Shown: piece by piece, positions 32,680 through 41,461 of the stretch
Layout: each line of letters begins with the position of its first letter
How positions within the stretch are numbered: the first letter of the stretch is position 1
NCBI RefSeq assembly: GCF_018603905.1
Contig: NZ_JAHFZZ010000001.1
Span: 806,001-870,000, forward strand
Source: Nonomuraea sp. NEAU-A123
GTDB lineage: Bacteria > Actinomycetota > Actinomycetes > Streptosporangiales > Streptosporangiaceae
Direction of reading: 5' to 3'
Length of the DNA stretch: 64,000 nucleotides
The notes under the pieces: model-generated
Told to the model about the DNA's origin: nothing
Databases searched by the model: none
What the model saw: only the letters and a program-made list of their open reading frames with translations
Made by a program: the position numbers and the translations under genes

Positions 32680-33915
32680 TTACTCCTTTTGAGCAGGCAC
32701 GCGAGGCGTGTTCGGGTCCTCGGGCTCGTCGAGTGGGCCGCCGGCCTCGGCTGTGGTGCCTTCGGGCGTGGCCGGTGGCTTCCCCGGCATCTGCGGAGCC
32801 ATCCCCACATCGGCGTGCCGGGCGATGGTGGCGGCCGCTCGGCGTACCGCGCCCACCGGGTCGGTGGGCACCAGCTTGTCGAGGAAGGCGTACCGGCGGG
32901 CCAGCGAGTCGCCGTAGGCGCCGCTGTGGCCGGCCGCCGCCCGCACCTCGTGCCACCAGTCGGCGATGTCCCCCCAGCCGGGCGCGGCCAGCGAGCCGCC
33001 GAACTGCTGGACGGCCAGCGCCGAGCAGACCCCGGCGAACGCGAGCCGGTCGTTCAGCGGCCAGCCGCACAGGGTGCCGAGCACGAGCCCCGCGCCGAAG
33101 ACGTCCCCCGCGCCGGTCGGGTCCAGTGCCGTCACCCGCGGAGCCGGGACGAACGCCTCCTCACCCGTCATGGAGTCGATGGCCATGGCGCCGTTGGCCC
33201 CGTCGGTGACCACGGCGAGGGGAACCCGGTCGGCGATCGCGTACAGCGCGTCGCGAGGGGTGTCGGTGCCGGTGTAGGCCATGGCCTCGACCGCGTTGGG
33301 CATGAACGCGTGGCAGACCGAGAGCTGCTCCAGCATGTCGGGCGACCAGGCGCCGGACGGATCCCAGCCCACGTCGGCGAAGATGAGGGCGCCGTCGCGC
33401 TGCGCCAGCTCGGCCCAGTTGCACTTGCCCGGTCCGCCGAGCGGCTCCTCGGCGGACAGCGTCACGATCACCGCCTTGGACCGGGGCGGGGCGCCGATCA
33501 TGTCCGACGCCGACATGGGCGCGGAGTGGCCGTGGGTCACCATGCTGCGGTCACGGTCGACGGCCATGGAGACCGTCACCGGCGAGTGCCAGTTCTCGAA
33601 GCGCCGTGACCTGGACAGGTCAACGGATTCCTGCTCCGCGAGCGTACGCCAGCAGAAGTCGGCGTAGTCGTCGTCCCCGAACGCGGCGGCCAGCGAGGTG
33701 CGCAGGCCCAGCCGGCTGGTCGCGATGGCCAGGTTGGCGATGCCGCCCGGGCACGAGCCCATGCCGTCGGCCCAGATCTCGGTCCCGGCGGCGGGCATCG
33801 CGGCCAGCCCGGTGAACACGATGTCGAGGAAGACCGTGCCCGCTAAGAAGACGTCGAACTGTGGCCCCTCCGGGGTTCGCTGATCGGCTAGAGGGTCGTA
33901 CGCCTGGGCAGACAC
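32680..33915 (-). CDS. PfkB family carbohydrate kinase
   Basis: 411-residue ribokinase-fold sugar or nucleoside kinase. N-terminal glycine motif GSCPGGIANLAIATSRLG and the C-terminal PfkB signature DPTGAGDVFGAGLVLG with catalytic Asp are both present. The last ~60 residues form a Pro/Glu-rich tail beyond the fold, unusual for the family. GTG 33915 with GAGGAGG ten bases upstream is preferred over a longer frame. First gene of the operon, divergent from deoR-type regulator. In context it may phosphorylate the imported glycoside before the GH4 enzyme cleaves it. Confidence 0.9.
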   Translation of the reverse strand: MSAQAYDPLADQRTPEGPQFDVFLAGTVFLDIVFTGLAAMPAAGTEIWADGMGSCPGGIANLAIATSRLGLRTSLAAAFGDDDYADFCWRTLAEQESVDLSRSRRFENWHSPVTVSMAVDRDRSMVTHGHSAPMSASDMIGAPPRSKAVIVTLSAEEPLGGPGKCNWAELAQRDGALIFADVGWDPSGAWSPDMLEQLSVCHAFMPNAVEAMAYTGTDTPRDALYAIADRVPLAVVTDGANGAMAIDSMTGEEAFVPAPRVTALDPTGAGDVFGAGLVLGTLCGWPLNDRLAFAGVCSALAVQQFGGSLAAPGWGDIADWWHEVRAAAGHSGAYGDSLARRYAFLDKLVPTDPVGAVRRAAATIARHADVGMAPQMPGKPPATPEGTTAEAGGPLDEPEDPNTPRVPAQKE

Positions 33916-33965
33916 GGAACTAAGACCTCCTCGACAGAGCGAGATGTGCGCAATCTTGCATGTTT

Positions 33966-33995
33966 GCTCGCGCACTTCAAGTGTTTGGCGCGAGC
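33966..33995. promoter_or_regulatory. Nested palindrome between kinase and DeoR genes, operator candidate
   Basis: GCTCGCGC (33966-33973) and GCGCGAGC (33988-33995) are perfect 8-base inverted arms; inside lies CACTT-C-AAGTG, a second palindrome. Lies in the 132-base divergent promoter region, so the DeoR regulator next door is the obvious candidate to bind it. Confidence 0.55.
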
Positions 33996-34047
33996 TTTTG
34001 GTCAATGATGCTCACTCATGCGCGGATATGACTGATACGATGCCCCC

Positions 34048-34806
34048 GTGCTTCAGCGCCTCAGGCATGCCGAGATCATGCGCCGGGTCCGCCTCTCAGG
34101 CGCCACCAGCGTTCGCGATCTGGCCAGCCAGCTCGGCGTGAGCCCGTCGACCATCCGCCGCGACCTCGAGGTGCTCGACCGCGACGGCACGCTGAGGCGC
34201 GTGCGCGGCGGCGCCCTCGCCGAGGTCGACGCCGACACCGACCGGCCCTTCGCCGAGGTGGCGGGCGTCGACGAGCAGGACAAGGAGGCCGTGGCCGGCC
34301 GCGCCGCGCAGATCGTCCGCGACGGCGACGTGGTCCTGCTCGACATCGGGACGACGACGATGCGCCTGGCCCGCCGGCTCCGTGGCCGCCGCATCACCGT
34401 GGTCACCTCCAGCCTCGCCGTCCTCGACGTGCTCCGCACCGACCCGGCGGTCGAGCTACTGCTGCTCGGCGGCATGGTCCGCCGGACATACCACTCGCTG
34501 GTCGGGGTGCTGACCGAGGAGGCGCTGCGCCAGGTCTGCGCCGACCGCGTGTTCCTGGGCGTGAGCGGCGTCCGGCCGGACGGCCAGCTCGTCGACACCA
34601 CGCTCGCCGAGGTGCCGCTGAAGCGGGCCATGATCGCGGCGGCGGGCCAGGTGGTATTACTCGCCGACCGGCAGAAGTTCCCCGGCACCGGCGCGCTGCG
34701 GGTGTGCGGTCCCGAAGACATCGACGTGATCGTCACGAACGAGGGCGCCGACGCGACGACGCTGCGCAACTGCGCGGCCGCGGGTGCCGAGGTGCAGGTC
34801 GTGTGA
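34048..34806 (+). CDS. DeoR/GlpR family transcriptional repressor
   Basis: 252 residues. DeoR HTH at ~5-60 (RHAEIMRRVRLSGATSVRDL, VSPSTIRRDLEVLDR) and a sugar-phosphate-sensing C-terminal domain (~75-245) with LDIGTTTMRLARRL and LLGGMVRRTYHSLVG. GTG start at 34048. Divergent from the PfkB/ABC/deacetylase operon and 10 bases before the GH4 gene, so it very likely controls both and senses a phosphorylated sugar made in the pathway. Confidence 0.93.
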   Translation: MLQRLRHAEIMRRVRLSGATSVRDLASQLGVSPSTIRRDLEVLDRDGTLRRVRGGALAEVDADTDRPFAEVAGVDEQDKEAVAGRAAQIVRDGDVVLLDIGTTTMRLARRLRGRRITVVTSSLAVLDVLRTDPAVELLLLGGMVRRTYHSLVGVLTEEALRQVCADRVFLGVSGVRPDGQLVDTTLAEVPLKRAMIAAAGQVVLLADRQKFPGTGALRVCGPEDIDVIVTNEGADATTLRNCAAAGAEVQVV

Positions 34807-34816
34807 AGGGGTGGCG

Positions 34817-36157
34817 ATGAGACTGACCGTCCTCGGCGGCGGCGGCTTCCGGGTCCCGCTGGTCTACGGCGCGCTGCTGCGCGACACCGCCAAGCCGCGC
34901 GTGGAGGAGGTGATGCTGTACGACGTGTCGGCGGACCGGCTGGCCGCCATCCGGCACGTGCTCCAGCAACTCGCCGCCGGGCACGACGACCCGCCCAAGG
35001 TGCTGACCACCACCGACCTGGACACCGCGCTGCGGGATGCCACCTTCGTCTTCTCGGCGATCCGCGTCGGCGGCCTGGCGGGCCGCACCGCCGATGAGCG
35101 GGTCGCGCTGGAGCTGGGCCTGCTCGGTCAGGAGACGACCGGGCCCGGCGGCATCGCCTACGGCCTGCGTACGATCCCGGTCGCCGTCCGGGTGGCCGAG
35201 CGGGTGGCCGCCGTCGCGCCCCAGGCGTGGGTGATCAACTTCACCAACCCGGCCGGCATGATCACCGAGGCCATGCGGAGCGTGCTCGGCGATCGGGTGG
35301 TCGGCATCTGCGACTCGCCGATCGGGCTGATCCGCCGCGCCGCCGCCGCCCTCGGCCTCGACCCGGCGCGCGTGTCGCCCGACTACGTAGGGCTGAACCA
35401 TCTCGGCTGGCTGCGCGGGCTCTCCTACCAGGGCCGCGACGTGCTGCCCGACCTGCTCGCCGACGACGTGGCGCTGCGGCAGGTCGAGGAGGCCCGGATC
35501 TTCGGCGGCGACTGGGTGCGGACTCTGGGAGCGCTGCCCAACGAGTATCTGTACTACTACTACTTCACCCGCGAGTCCGTCGCCGCCATCTCCGGGCAGA
35601 CCCGTGGCGAGTCCCTGCTCGGGCAGCAGGACCGGTTCTACGCGGCCGTGCGCGAGCGGCCCGAGCACGCCCTGGCCGAGTGGGGCAGGGCACGCAGCGA
35701 GCGCGACGCGTCGTACATGGCCGACACCCGCGAGATCACCGACGCCGGCGAGCGTGACGCCGCCGACCTGGAGGCGGGCGGCTACGAAGGCATCGCGCTC
35801 GCCCTCATGGCCGCCATCGCCCGCGGTGAGCCCTCCACCATGATCCTCAACGTCCGCAACGGCACAGCGGTGCCCGGCCTGCCCGCGGAGGCGGTCGTCG
35901 AGATCCCCTGCGCGGTGGACGGCTCCGGGATCCGGCCGCTGGCCACCCGCCCGCTCCCCGGCCGGTTCCTCGGGCTCGTGCAGCAGGTGAAGGCGGTCGA
36001 GCAGACGGCCATCGAGGCCGCCATGTCGGGCTCGTCCCGCCTGGCCGTCGAGGCGTTCGCCCTGCACCCACTGGTCGACTCCGTCGGCACGGCACGCAAG
36101 CTGCTCGACGGCTACCGGGCCCGCATCCCGGAGCTGGCCGCCGTCCTTCACTCGTAG
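34817..36157 (+). CDS. GH4 family NAD-dependent glycosidase (6-phospho-beta-glucosidase type)
   Basis: 446 residues. N-terminal Rossmann motif LGGGGFRVP, metal-binding Cys in GICDSPIG and His in GLNHLGWLRG, and the YYYYF segment, all typical of GH4 6-phospho-beta-glucosidases, which hydrolyse by a NAD/Mn2+ redox-elimination route. ATG 34817 follows AAGGGGTGG. Co-transcribed with the DeoR regulator. GH4 6-phospho enzymes usually pair with a PTS, but here an ABC importer and a PfkB kinase are the partners, so phosphorylation after uptake is a reasonable model. Confidence 0.92.
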   Translation: MRLTVLGGGGFRVPLVYGALLRDTAKPRVEEVMLYDVSADRLAAIRHVLQQLAAGHDDPPKVLTTTDLDTALRDATFVFSAIRVGGLAGRTADERVALELGLLGQETTGPGGIAYGLRTIPVAVRVAERVAAVAPQAWVINFTNPAGMITEAMRSVLGDRVVGICDSPIGLIRRAAAALGLDPARVSPDYVGLNHLGWLRGLSYQGRDVLPDLLADDVALRQVEEARIFGGDWVRTLGALPNEYLYYYYFTRESVAAISGQTRGESLLGQQDRFYAAVRERPEHALAEWGRARSERDASYMADTREITDAGERDAADLEAGGYEGIALALMAAIARGEPSTMILNVRNGTAVPGLPAEAVVEIPCAVDGSGIRPLATRPLPGRFLGLVQQVKAVEQTAIEAAMSGSSRLAVEAFALHPLVDSVGTARKLLDGYRARIPELAAVLHS

Positions 36158-36235
36158 CCCTCCCTGACTGCGACGACGAGTGTCGGCACGCCTACGACAC
36201 CCTTCTGAGCATGCGGAGCGTGGGCAGGTGCGCGG

Positions 36236-36496
36236 TCAGGACGCGGGGCTTTCGGCGAGGAGCACCCGCTGGACGGAGAGCGACGCCAGCGGATCGAGTC
36301 TCAGCCCCCCGATCGGCCGGCCAGCCGCGGGGTCCTGCTCGCGCACCCGTTCGGCGGAGGTGGAAAGGTCGCGATAGTGCCGCGCCGCCGCCGCGTGGTC
36401 GGTCACGGCCTGCTCGGCGGCCTCGGCCACGCTCTGAAGGAGCCGATCGATGGAGTCGTCGCTCAACGGCTGCCGGGCGGGGGAGGAGGGGGACAC
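36236..36496 (-). CDS. Small hypothetical protein
   Basis: 86 residues, cytoplasmic, helical in its first half (DSIDRLLQSVAEAAEQAVTD) and with a RDLSTSAERVREQ stretch. GTG 36496 with AGGAGG five bases upstream makes it a real gene in all likelihood. No family recognised. Convergent with the GH4 gene; 71 bases after the start of the DUF1772 gene's tail on the same strand. Confidence 0.6.
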   Translation of the reverse strand: MSPSSPARQPLSDDSIDRLLQSVAEAAEQAVTDHAAAARHYRDLSTSAERVREQDPAAGRPIGGLRLDPLASLSVQRVLLAESPAS

Positions 36497-36567
36497 GGTG
36501 ACCTCCTGGCAACTGGCTGTTGCGGGAAGATTACTCTCGAGCGCCGCCGCTCCGCGTGAAATCCGCG

Positions 36568-37062
36568 CTAGCTCGCCTTGTTGTACAGGGTGAGCGCCCA
36601 GGCCAGCAGGCCGAAGGCGGTCGTGGAGGCGAAGACCCGGACGAGGTTCCAGCGCACCCATCGGGCCTCGTCGAACCTCTCGCGGACCGCGGCGAGGTCG
36701 GCGATGCCGTCCGGGTCTCCGGCCGCCTTGAGCGCGTCGTTGAGCGGCACGTTGATCGCGATCGTGATGATGAACGTGACGAGGTAGAGAACGAGCGCGA
36801 CCGCGATCCACGGCAGCCCCGGCCGGCCGATATGGGTGGCCGCGGCGAGGATGGTGAAGGTCAGGGCACCCACGAAGCCGCCGCCCATGAACCACGGGTT
36901 GATGATGGCCCGGTCGAGGGCCTGGAACGCGCCGACGAAGGTGCGGTCGTCGGTTTTGGCGAGGCCGGGCATGACGGTGTGCGCGTAAAGGCCGAAGACG
37001 CCGGCCACGAGCCCCATCGTCATCGTGGCGGCCATCAGGGAGACAACTCGCAACGCGTCCAT
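36568..37062 (-). CDS. DUF1772 (anthrone oxygenase-like) membrane protein
   Basis: 164 residues with four membrane helices (MATMTMGLVAGVFGLYAH-type first helix). The conserved NVPLND motif near residue 107 and a WNLVR motif at ~140 mark the DUF1772 family, some members of which act on anthrones in polyketide pathways. ATG 37062, CAGGAG seven bases upstream. No polyketide genes are nearby, so a generic oxidoreductase or structural role is as likely. Confidence 0.85.
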   Translation of the reverse strand: MDALRVVSLMAATMTMGLVAGVFGLYAHTVMPGLAKTDDRTFVGAFQALDRAIINPWFMGGGFVGALTFTILAAATHIGRPGLPWIAVALVLYLVTFIITIAINVPLNDALKAAGDPDGIADLAAVRERFDEARWVRWNLVRVFASTTAFGLLAWALTLYNKAS

Positions 37063-37273
37063 TGTTGTGCTCCTGAAAGGCGAGGGGTGAGTGGAGCGTG
37101 GCTCGACAATAGCAAGCAGGCCCTGTCGCGGCCCTTTCGCGCCGCTGTCGTGTCCAGCGAGATCGGTCCGTGGTAGCCAAGCCGGTTCGTGCGGTCCGCG
37201 GTGCAGCCAGGTCGGTGGGTGCTGTCCGAATACGGCCAGCCAAGTCGATCGTCTGCCTCGTACGGTCGGTGCC

Positions 37274-38122
37274 ATGACCCGACGCGAGCCCATCAACCCG
37301 CAACGACAGATCCGCCAGGCGGAGACATTCGCCGGCCTGCACCGACACGGCGACCCGCTGCTGCTGGCCAACGCCTGGGACGTCGCCTCGGCACTCACCG
37401 TCGTCCACGCCGGCGCCAAGGCCGTCGCCACCACCAGTGCCGGCGTCGCCTGGTCCCTCGGCGTGCCCGACGCCGCCGACCTGGGCGTGGACCGAGCCGC
37501 GGCGGCCATCGAACGCATCACGGCGGCGGTCGGCGTACCGGTCTCGGCCGACATCGAAGCCGGTTACGGACCTGAGCCCGAGGCCGTGGCCGCCACGATC
37601 ACGGCCGTCGTCCAGGCCGGAGCCGTCGGGGTGAATCTCGAAGACCGCCGCGGACCCGGCCTGTTCGAGCCCGCCGAACAGGCCGACCGGCTGGCCGCGG
37701 CCCGCGCCGCCGCCGACCGCCTGGCCGTACCCGTGTGGATCAATGCCCGAACGGACGTGTTCCTGACCGCTGACGGTCCGGTCAAAAAGCTGGAGGCGGT
37801 ACAGGAGCGAGCCGTCGCCTACGCGGCGGCCGGTGCGGACAGCCTGTTCGTCCCCGGCCTGATCGACCTGGAGGCGATCGCCGAGCTGGCGGCCGGGCCG
37901 CTGCCGATCGCGGTGATGGTGTGGGCCGGCGCCCCGACGGTGTCCGAACTGGCCGCGGTCGGCGCGGTCCGCATCAGCCTCGGCTCCGCGATCGCCCAGG
38001 CCGCGTACGCCGTCGCCGCCCGCGCCACGACGGAGCTCCTGGAGCACGGCACGTACGACTCGACCGCCGACGGGATCCCGTACGGCACCATGAACGACCT
38101 CCTCGAGACGCCTGCCGGATGA
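37274..38122 (+). CDS. Isocitrate lyase/PEP mutase family enzyme
   Basis: 282-residue (beta/alpha)8 enzyme of the ICL/PEPM superfamily. Landmarks: AKAVATTSAGVAWSLGVPD, SADIEAGYG with the Mg-binding acidic residues, GVNLEDR, and INARTDVFL. The KKCGH loop cysteine of true isocitrate lyases is missing, so it belongs to the PEP mutase / C-C bond lyase side of the family (oxaloacetate hydrolase or methylisocitrate-lyase-like). Substrate not known. Divergent from the DUF1772 gene; start ATG 37274. Confidence 0.9.
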   Translation: MTRREPINPQRQIRQAETFAGLHRHGDPLLLANAWDVASALTVVHAGAKAVATTSAGVAWSLGVPDAADLGVDRAAAAIERITAAVGVPVSADIEAGYGPEPEAVAATITAVVQAGAVGVNLEDRRGPGLFEPAEQADRLAAARAAADRLAVPVWINARTDVFLTADGPVKKLEAVQERAVAYAAAGADSLFVPGLIDLEAIAELAAGPLPIAVMVWAGAPTVSELAAVGAVRISLGSAIAQAAYAVAARATTELLEHGTYDSTADGIPYGTMNDLLETPAG

Positions 38123-38214
38123 AGACCGGTTGAACGCGCCGGTGACCGTCAGCCTGCGGACCGAGAGCGGGAAGGTGGGGGACTTGTGGTGACCGTACGG
38201 ATACCCTCGAGATC

Positions 38215-39462
38215 GTGACGTTGTTCGGCATTCGTCCAGCACAGGGTGTACGGCTCACCAACATCTTCGCCACACCCTGGCATGTGACGGACGGCCCGGA
38301 GGCGGCGGCGCCGGGCGACCGTCCACGGCTCGGGCGGCCGGAAACCTATTTCACCGGCTCGGCCACTCCTCGGGTACTGCACCGGCTGGCGCTCGACCCG
38401 CGAGAGATCGAGTTCACCGACTGGGACCGGCCGCTCGCGGGGGCCCGGTTGTGGCTGTTCGCGGTTCCGTCCACGCAGATCGTGGCCGTGCTGAGCCTGG
38501 ACCTCGACTGCGAGCTGGCCGACACGGTCGACGTGCTGGAGGACTGCTTCTACGCCGACCTGAAGATCGACGGCCGCCCGCTGGAGACGGTGGCCGCGGA
38601 GCTGGCGGGCGGGACCGGCGGCTTCTTCCCCGAACGCCATCAACTGGCCTTCGCCCCCCAGCTTCCGCCCGCCGCCTCCGACGAGATCGTCCAGCGGGTG
38701 ATCTACCGCGGCGATCTCCCGAACCGCGACGAGTTCAGCACGATCACCTACCCGAGCGAACTGAACAGGCGTCCGGAGACCACCGCCGCCGTGAGCCCGT
38801 ACGTCAGCGTGCTCTGCGGCCAGCCGGACTACGTGGAGGACGGCATCTTCCTGTCGGCCGTGCAGGGAGTGGCGAGCGCGGCGCGGCTGCGCGAGATCCG
38901 GTCGGTGGTGTATCAGGCGGTGGAGGCGTTCCGTGGCCGTGACCGGGCGCCGCAGACCACGCGGGACCGCCGCCGGAGCCTGGCGTCTCTGACCAGCCAG
39001 CTCGGCGACCTGGAGCTGGACCTCAGCTACAGCGTCGAGGCGACGGCGGATCTCGGCATGCTGGTGCCGTCGTTGCGGGTGGCGGGCTATCACGACGCCC
39101 TGTACGAGACGGTGGGGCTGGTGGGCAAGGCGGAGAACGTGGCACGCATGCTCGAACGGCTCGAACGGGCCATCAGGGCGGAACTGACCACGATCGAGAG
39201 CCTGGAGCGGCGGGCGGACGAGGACCGGCAGTTGCGGTGGTCGGTGGCTGTCGGGTTCGTCTCGGCGGTGGCGGTGCCGCTGACCTTGGTGCTTACATTT
39301 TTCGGGGTAAATGCGCAGGAAGTGGATGTGCGGGTTTCGATGTTCGATGGGCGGTACTGGGGGATCTACTGGTTGACGGCGGCCATAGTGGTGACCGGAG
39401 TGGTGGCATCGCTCGGCCTCTATTTGCGGCAACGCCACGCGATGCGCCGGGACCGCCGCTGA
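38215..39462 (+). CDS. CorA-like two-TM C-terminal membrane protein, unknown function
   Basis: 415 residues. A ~330-residue soluble region ends in long helices (LVGKAENVARMLERLERAIR, LTTIESLERRADEDRQ), then two membrane helices (VAVGFVSAVAVPLTLVLTFF and IYWLTAAIVVTGVVASLGLY) and a short basic tail. This topology is that of CorA magnesium channels. The loop between the helices begins FFGVNAQEVD where CorA has YGMN. With the GMN filter replaced, magnesium transport is doubtful; it may be a CorA-derived sensor or effector. GTG 38215. No clear operon partner. Confidence 0.65.
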   Translation: MTLFGIRPAQGVRLTNIFATPWHVTDGPEAAAPGDRPRLGRPETYFTGSATPRVLHRLALDPREIEFTDWDRPLAGARLWLFAVPSTQIVAVLSLDLDCELADTVDVLEDCFYADLKIDGRPLETVAAELAGGTGGFFPERHQLAFAPQLPPAASDEIVQRVIYRGDLPNRDEFSTITYPSELNRRPETTAAVSPYVSVLCGQPDYVEDGIFLSAVQGVASAARLREIRSVVYQAVEAFRGRDRAPQTTRDRRRSLASLTSQLGDLELDLSYSVEATADLGMLVPSLRVAGYHDALYETVGLVGKAENVARMLERLERAIRAELTTIESLERRADEDRQLRWSVAVGFVSAVAVPLTLVLTFFGVNAQEVDVRVSMFDGRYWGIYWLTAAIVVTGVVASLGLYLRQRHAMRRDRR

Positions 39463-39578
39463 ACGACGGCGGCTCTGCCTCTGCCTCTGCCGAATGGCGT
39501 ACCCGCAGCGTCTGAACGGCGCGGGGATCTGCCAAACGGCCGATAGTCCCTCGCACGCCCGGCCAGCACGCTGGTCGC

Positions 39579-40697
39579 ATGCCAACAACAACCCCACGAT
39601 CTCTGATCTCGCGCTGGCCTGAGTGGGCGGGCTACGCGGCGGCGCTGTGGTCACTGGGCTACGGCGTGCTCGGCGCGGCCTGGGCCCTTGGCGCGCCTGG
39701 CTTCCCCTGGGGCGCTTCCGACCCCGACCTGGACGGAGGGCTGTCCATCCTCGCCGGCGCCACCCCGCGCCCCGGCGGTTGGTGGATCGCCGCCTTCGGC
39801 CTGCTCACCGCAGTCGTCGCACTGACGCTCGCCCGAACCGGCCGAGGCGCGCCGCGGCTCACAACCTTGTTCCTAGCCTGGCCCATGGCGGTCTTACTGA
39901 TCATCGTGATCCCCGACTCCCGGCTCATGATGGGCGTGGCCTACTCGCCGTTGCTGGCCGTCGCACCACTCTTCGACCTGAGCCTGGGTGGCACCACCTT
40001 GGCCGATGCCTGGCCGTGGCCGGTGGTCAACCAGCTCGTGTGCGTGTTCGGCGGGTTGCTGCTGGCCGCCGCGGCGCTCGCTTATCAGCGACGTCGCCGT
40101 GATGCCTGCGATTCATGCGGGCGCACCGGCCGGGACGGCTGGACCGCACCCGACGCGGCGGCCCGGTGGGGACGCCGGGCCGTCTACATCGCCGTCACCG
40201 TGCCGCTGGTCTACTGCGCGACGCGGTGGTGCTGGGCACTTGGTGTGCCGCTCGGAGTGAGCAAGGAGTTTCTCGACGAGGGCGCGCGCGACGCTCCCGG
40301 CATCTGGCTGGCCGGTGCCTACCTGGCCACCTTCGGAGCATGCGGCGGGCTACTCACCCTCGGGCTGATGCAGCGCTGGGGCGAGGTCTTCCCTCGGTGG
40401 ATCCTCGGGCTGAGAGGCAGGCGGGTGCCGCCGCTGCTCGCCATCATCCCGGCGACGCTGGTCGCGATCATCATCACGGTGGCCGGCATGACGTACATCC
40501 GCGGGTGGATCGCGGGCCGCTTCCTCATGTCGGAGTGGGGCGCCTGGCTACCGGAGACTCTCTGGCCGGTCTGGGGAGGAGCGCTGGCCACGGCCGCCCT
40601 CGCCTACCATCTGCGCCGCCGAGGCCAGTGCCGTCACTGCGGCCAAGGCGGCGACGACCGCGCACGGGCCGAGGATTCCACGTTGATCGTGTCGTAG
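39579..40697 (+). CDS. Polytopic membrane protein with two CxxC knuckles
   Basis: 372 residues, about eight hydrophobic helices arranged in two similar halves, each half ending in a basic stretch and a CxxC motif (RRDACDSCGR near 180, GQCRHCGQG near 356). The two cysteine pairs at corresponding places could bind one metal on the cytoplasmic face. No enzyme motif. Seen as an uncharacterised protein in related actinomycetes as far as I recall. ATG 39579; a terminator follows the stop. Confidence 0.7.
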   Translation: MPTTTPRSLISRWPEWAGYAAALWSLGYGVLGAAWALGAPGFPWGASDPDLDGGLSILAGATPRPGGWWIAAFGLLTAVVALTLARTGRGAPRLTTLFLAWPMAVLLIIVIPDSRLMMGVAYSPLLAVAPLFDLSLGGTTLADAWPWPVVNQLVCVFGGLLLAAAALAYQRRRRDACDSCGRTGRDGWTAPDAAARWGRRAVYIAVTVPLVYCATRWCWALGVPLGVSKEFLDEGARDAPGIWLAGAYLATFGACGGLLTLGLMQRWGEVFPRWILGLRGRRVPPLLAIIPATLVAIIITVAGMTYIRGWIAGRFLMSEWGAWLPETLWPVWGGALATAALAYHLRRRGQCRHCGQGGDDRARAEDSTLIVS

Positions 40698-40765
40698 GTC
40701 ATGGTTCAGATCGGGTGGGGAGGGACGCTTGTGCTGCCATCCCCCTCACCGCCATCGGTCGGAAA

Positions 40766-40809
40766 GGCCCCCAGACGTGAACGCTGCGGCGGACGCGCGT
40801 CTGGGGGCC
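40766..40809. terminator. Bidirectional terminator
   Basis: GGCCCCCAGACG (40766-40777) and CGTCTGGGGGCC (40798-40809), a 12-base perfect stem with a 20-base loop, between convergent genes ending at 40697 and 40887. Confidence 0.75.
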
Positions 40810-40886
40810 TTCTCCTCCCCCGGGGGCCAAGGGAGGTATGCACCCCACGGCAGGCAGAGGCACCTTCGTACCGGCCGTGGGGATGT

Positions 40887-41300
40887 TTAGCGAGGTAGTA
40901 GCGCCCACACGACGCGTTCGCCTGCCAGGCTGCGGTGGGTGTCCCATTGGCCGTTGGTGAGGGCGTCCACGACCAGGAGTCCGCGTCCTCCTGCCTCGTT
41001 TGGTCGAGGCTGACGTACGCGTGGAGTCTCGCCGGAGTTTCCGGGGTCGGTGATGGTCAACCGCCAAAATCCCGATTCGGGGATCAGGTCCATCCGTACC
41101 CATATGGCGCTCGCGTGAATGATCGCGTTCGTGACCAGTTCTGAGGCTATTTCCTGAAGGTCGGGAAGGGTTGGATGATTCGGGCCCATCCATTTCACGA
41201 GTTCTCGGCGGGCCAGCGAGGGAATCCGGTGTGATTCCATCTCGCTCGTCGCCCATACCTTGATGCCTGCGTATGGGAGGTCTGACACTGCTGCTCGCAT
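40887..41300 (-). CDS. RsbW-like anti-sigma ATPase (HATPase_c)
   Basis: 137-residue single GHKL ATPase domain. N box ELVTNAIIH, D-box ITDPG, and GGRGLLVVDALTN glycine lid are visible. ATG 41300 with GAGG upstream is preferred to a longer frame starting 51 bases earlier. Such small ATPases phosphorylate anti-anti-sigma factors or bind regulators. It faces, divergently, the XRE/DUF397 pair, a combination repeated many times in Streptomyces-type genomes (AbaA/WhiJ-like loci). Confidence 0.88.
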   Translation of the reverse strand: MRAAVSDLPYAGIKVWATSEMESHRIPSLARRELVKWMGPNHPTLPDLQEIASELVTNAIIHASAIWVRMDLIPESGFWRLTITDPGNSGETPRVRQPRPNEAGGRGLLVVDALTNGQWDTHRSLAGERVVWALLPR

Positions 41301-41354
41301 GGCCACCTCGGAACTACAGCTCTCTTGCGGTTGTACGGTTACAGGTCCCAAGCA

Positions 41355-41366
41355 TGACCATGGTCA
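41355..41366. promoter_or_regulatory. Perfect 12-bp palindrome in the divergent promoter region
   Basis: TGACCATGGTCA, self-complementary, midway between the anti-sigma ATPase start and the XRE gene; candidate site for the XRE regulator. Confidence 0.4.
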
Positions 41367-41461
41367 ATGCGGATGTCTTCCGGAATCCCCCTACAAAATC
41401 TTCACAATCCGTGGCTATATTTGTGTGTGCGGATGTGCGGAAGGAAGAGAAAGGGAGTGAT

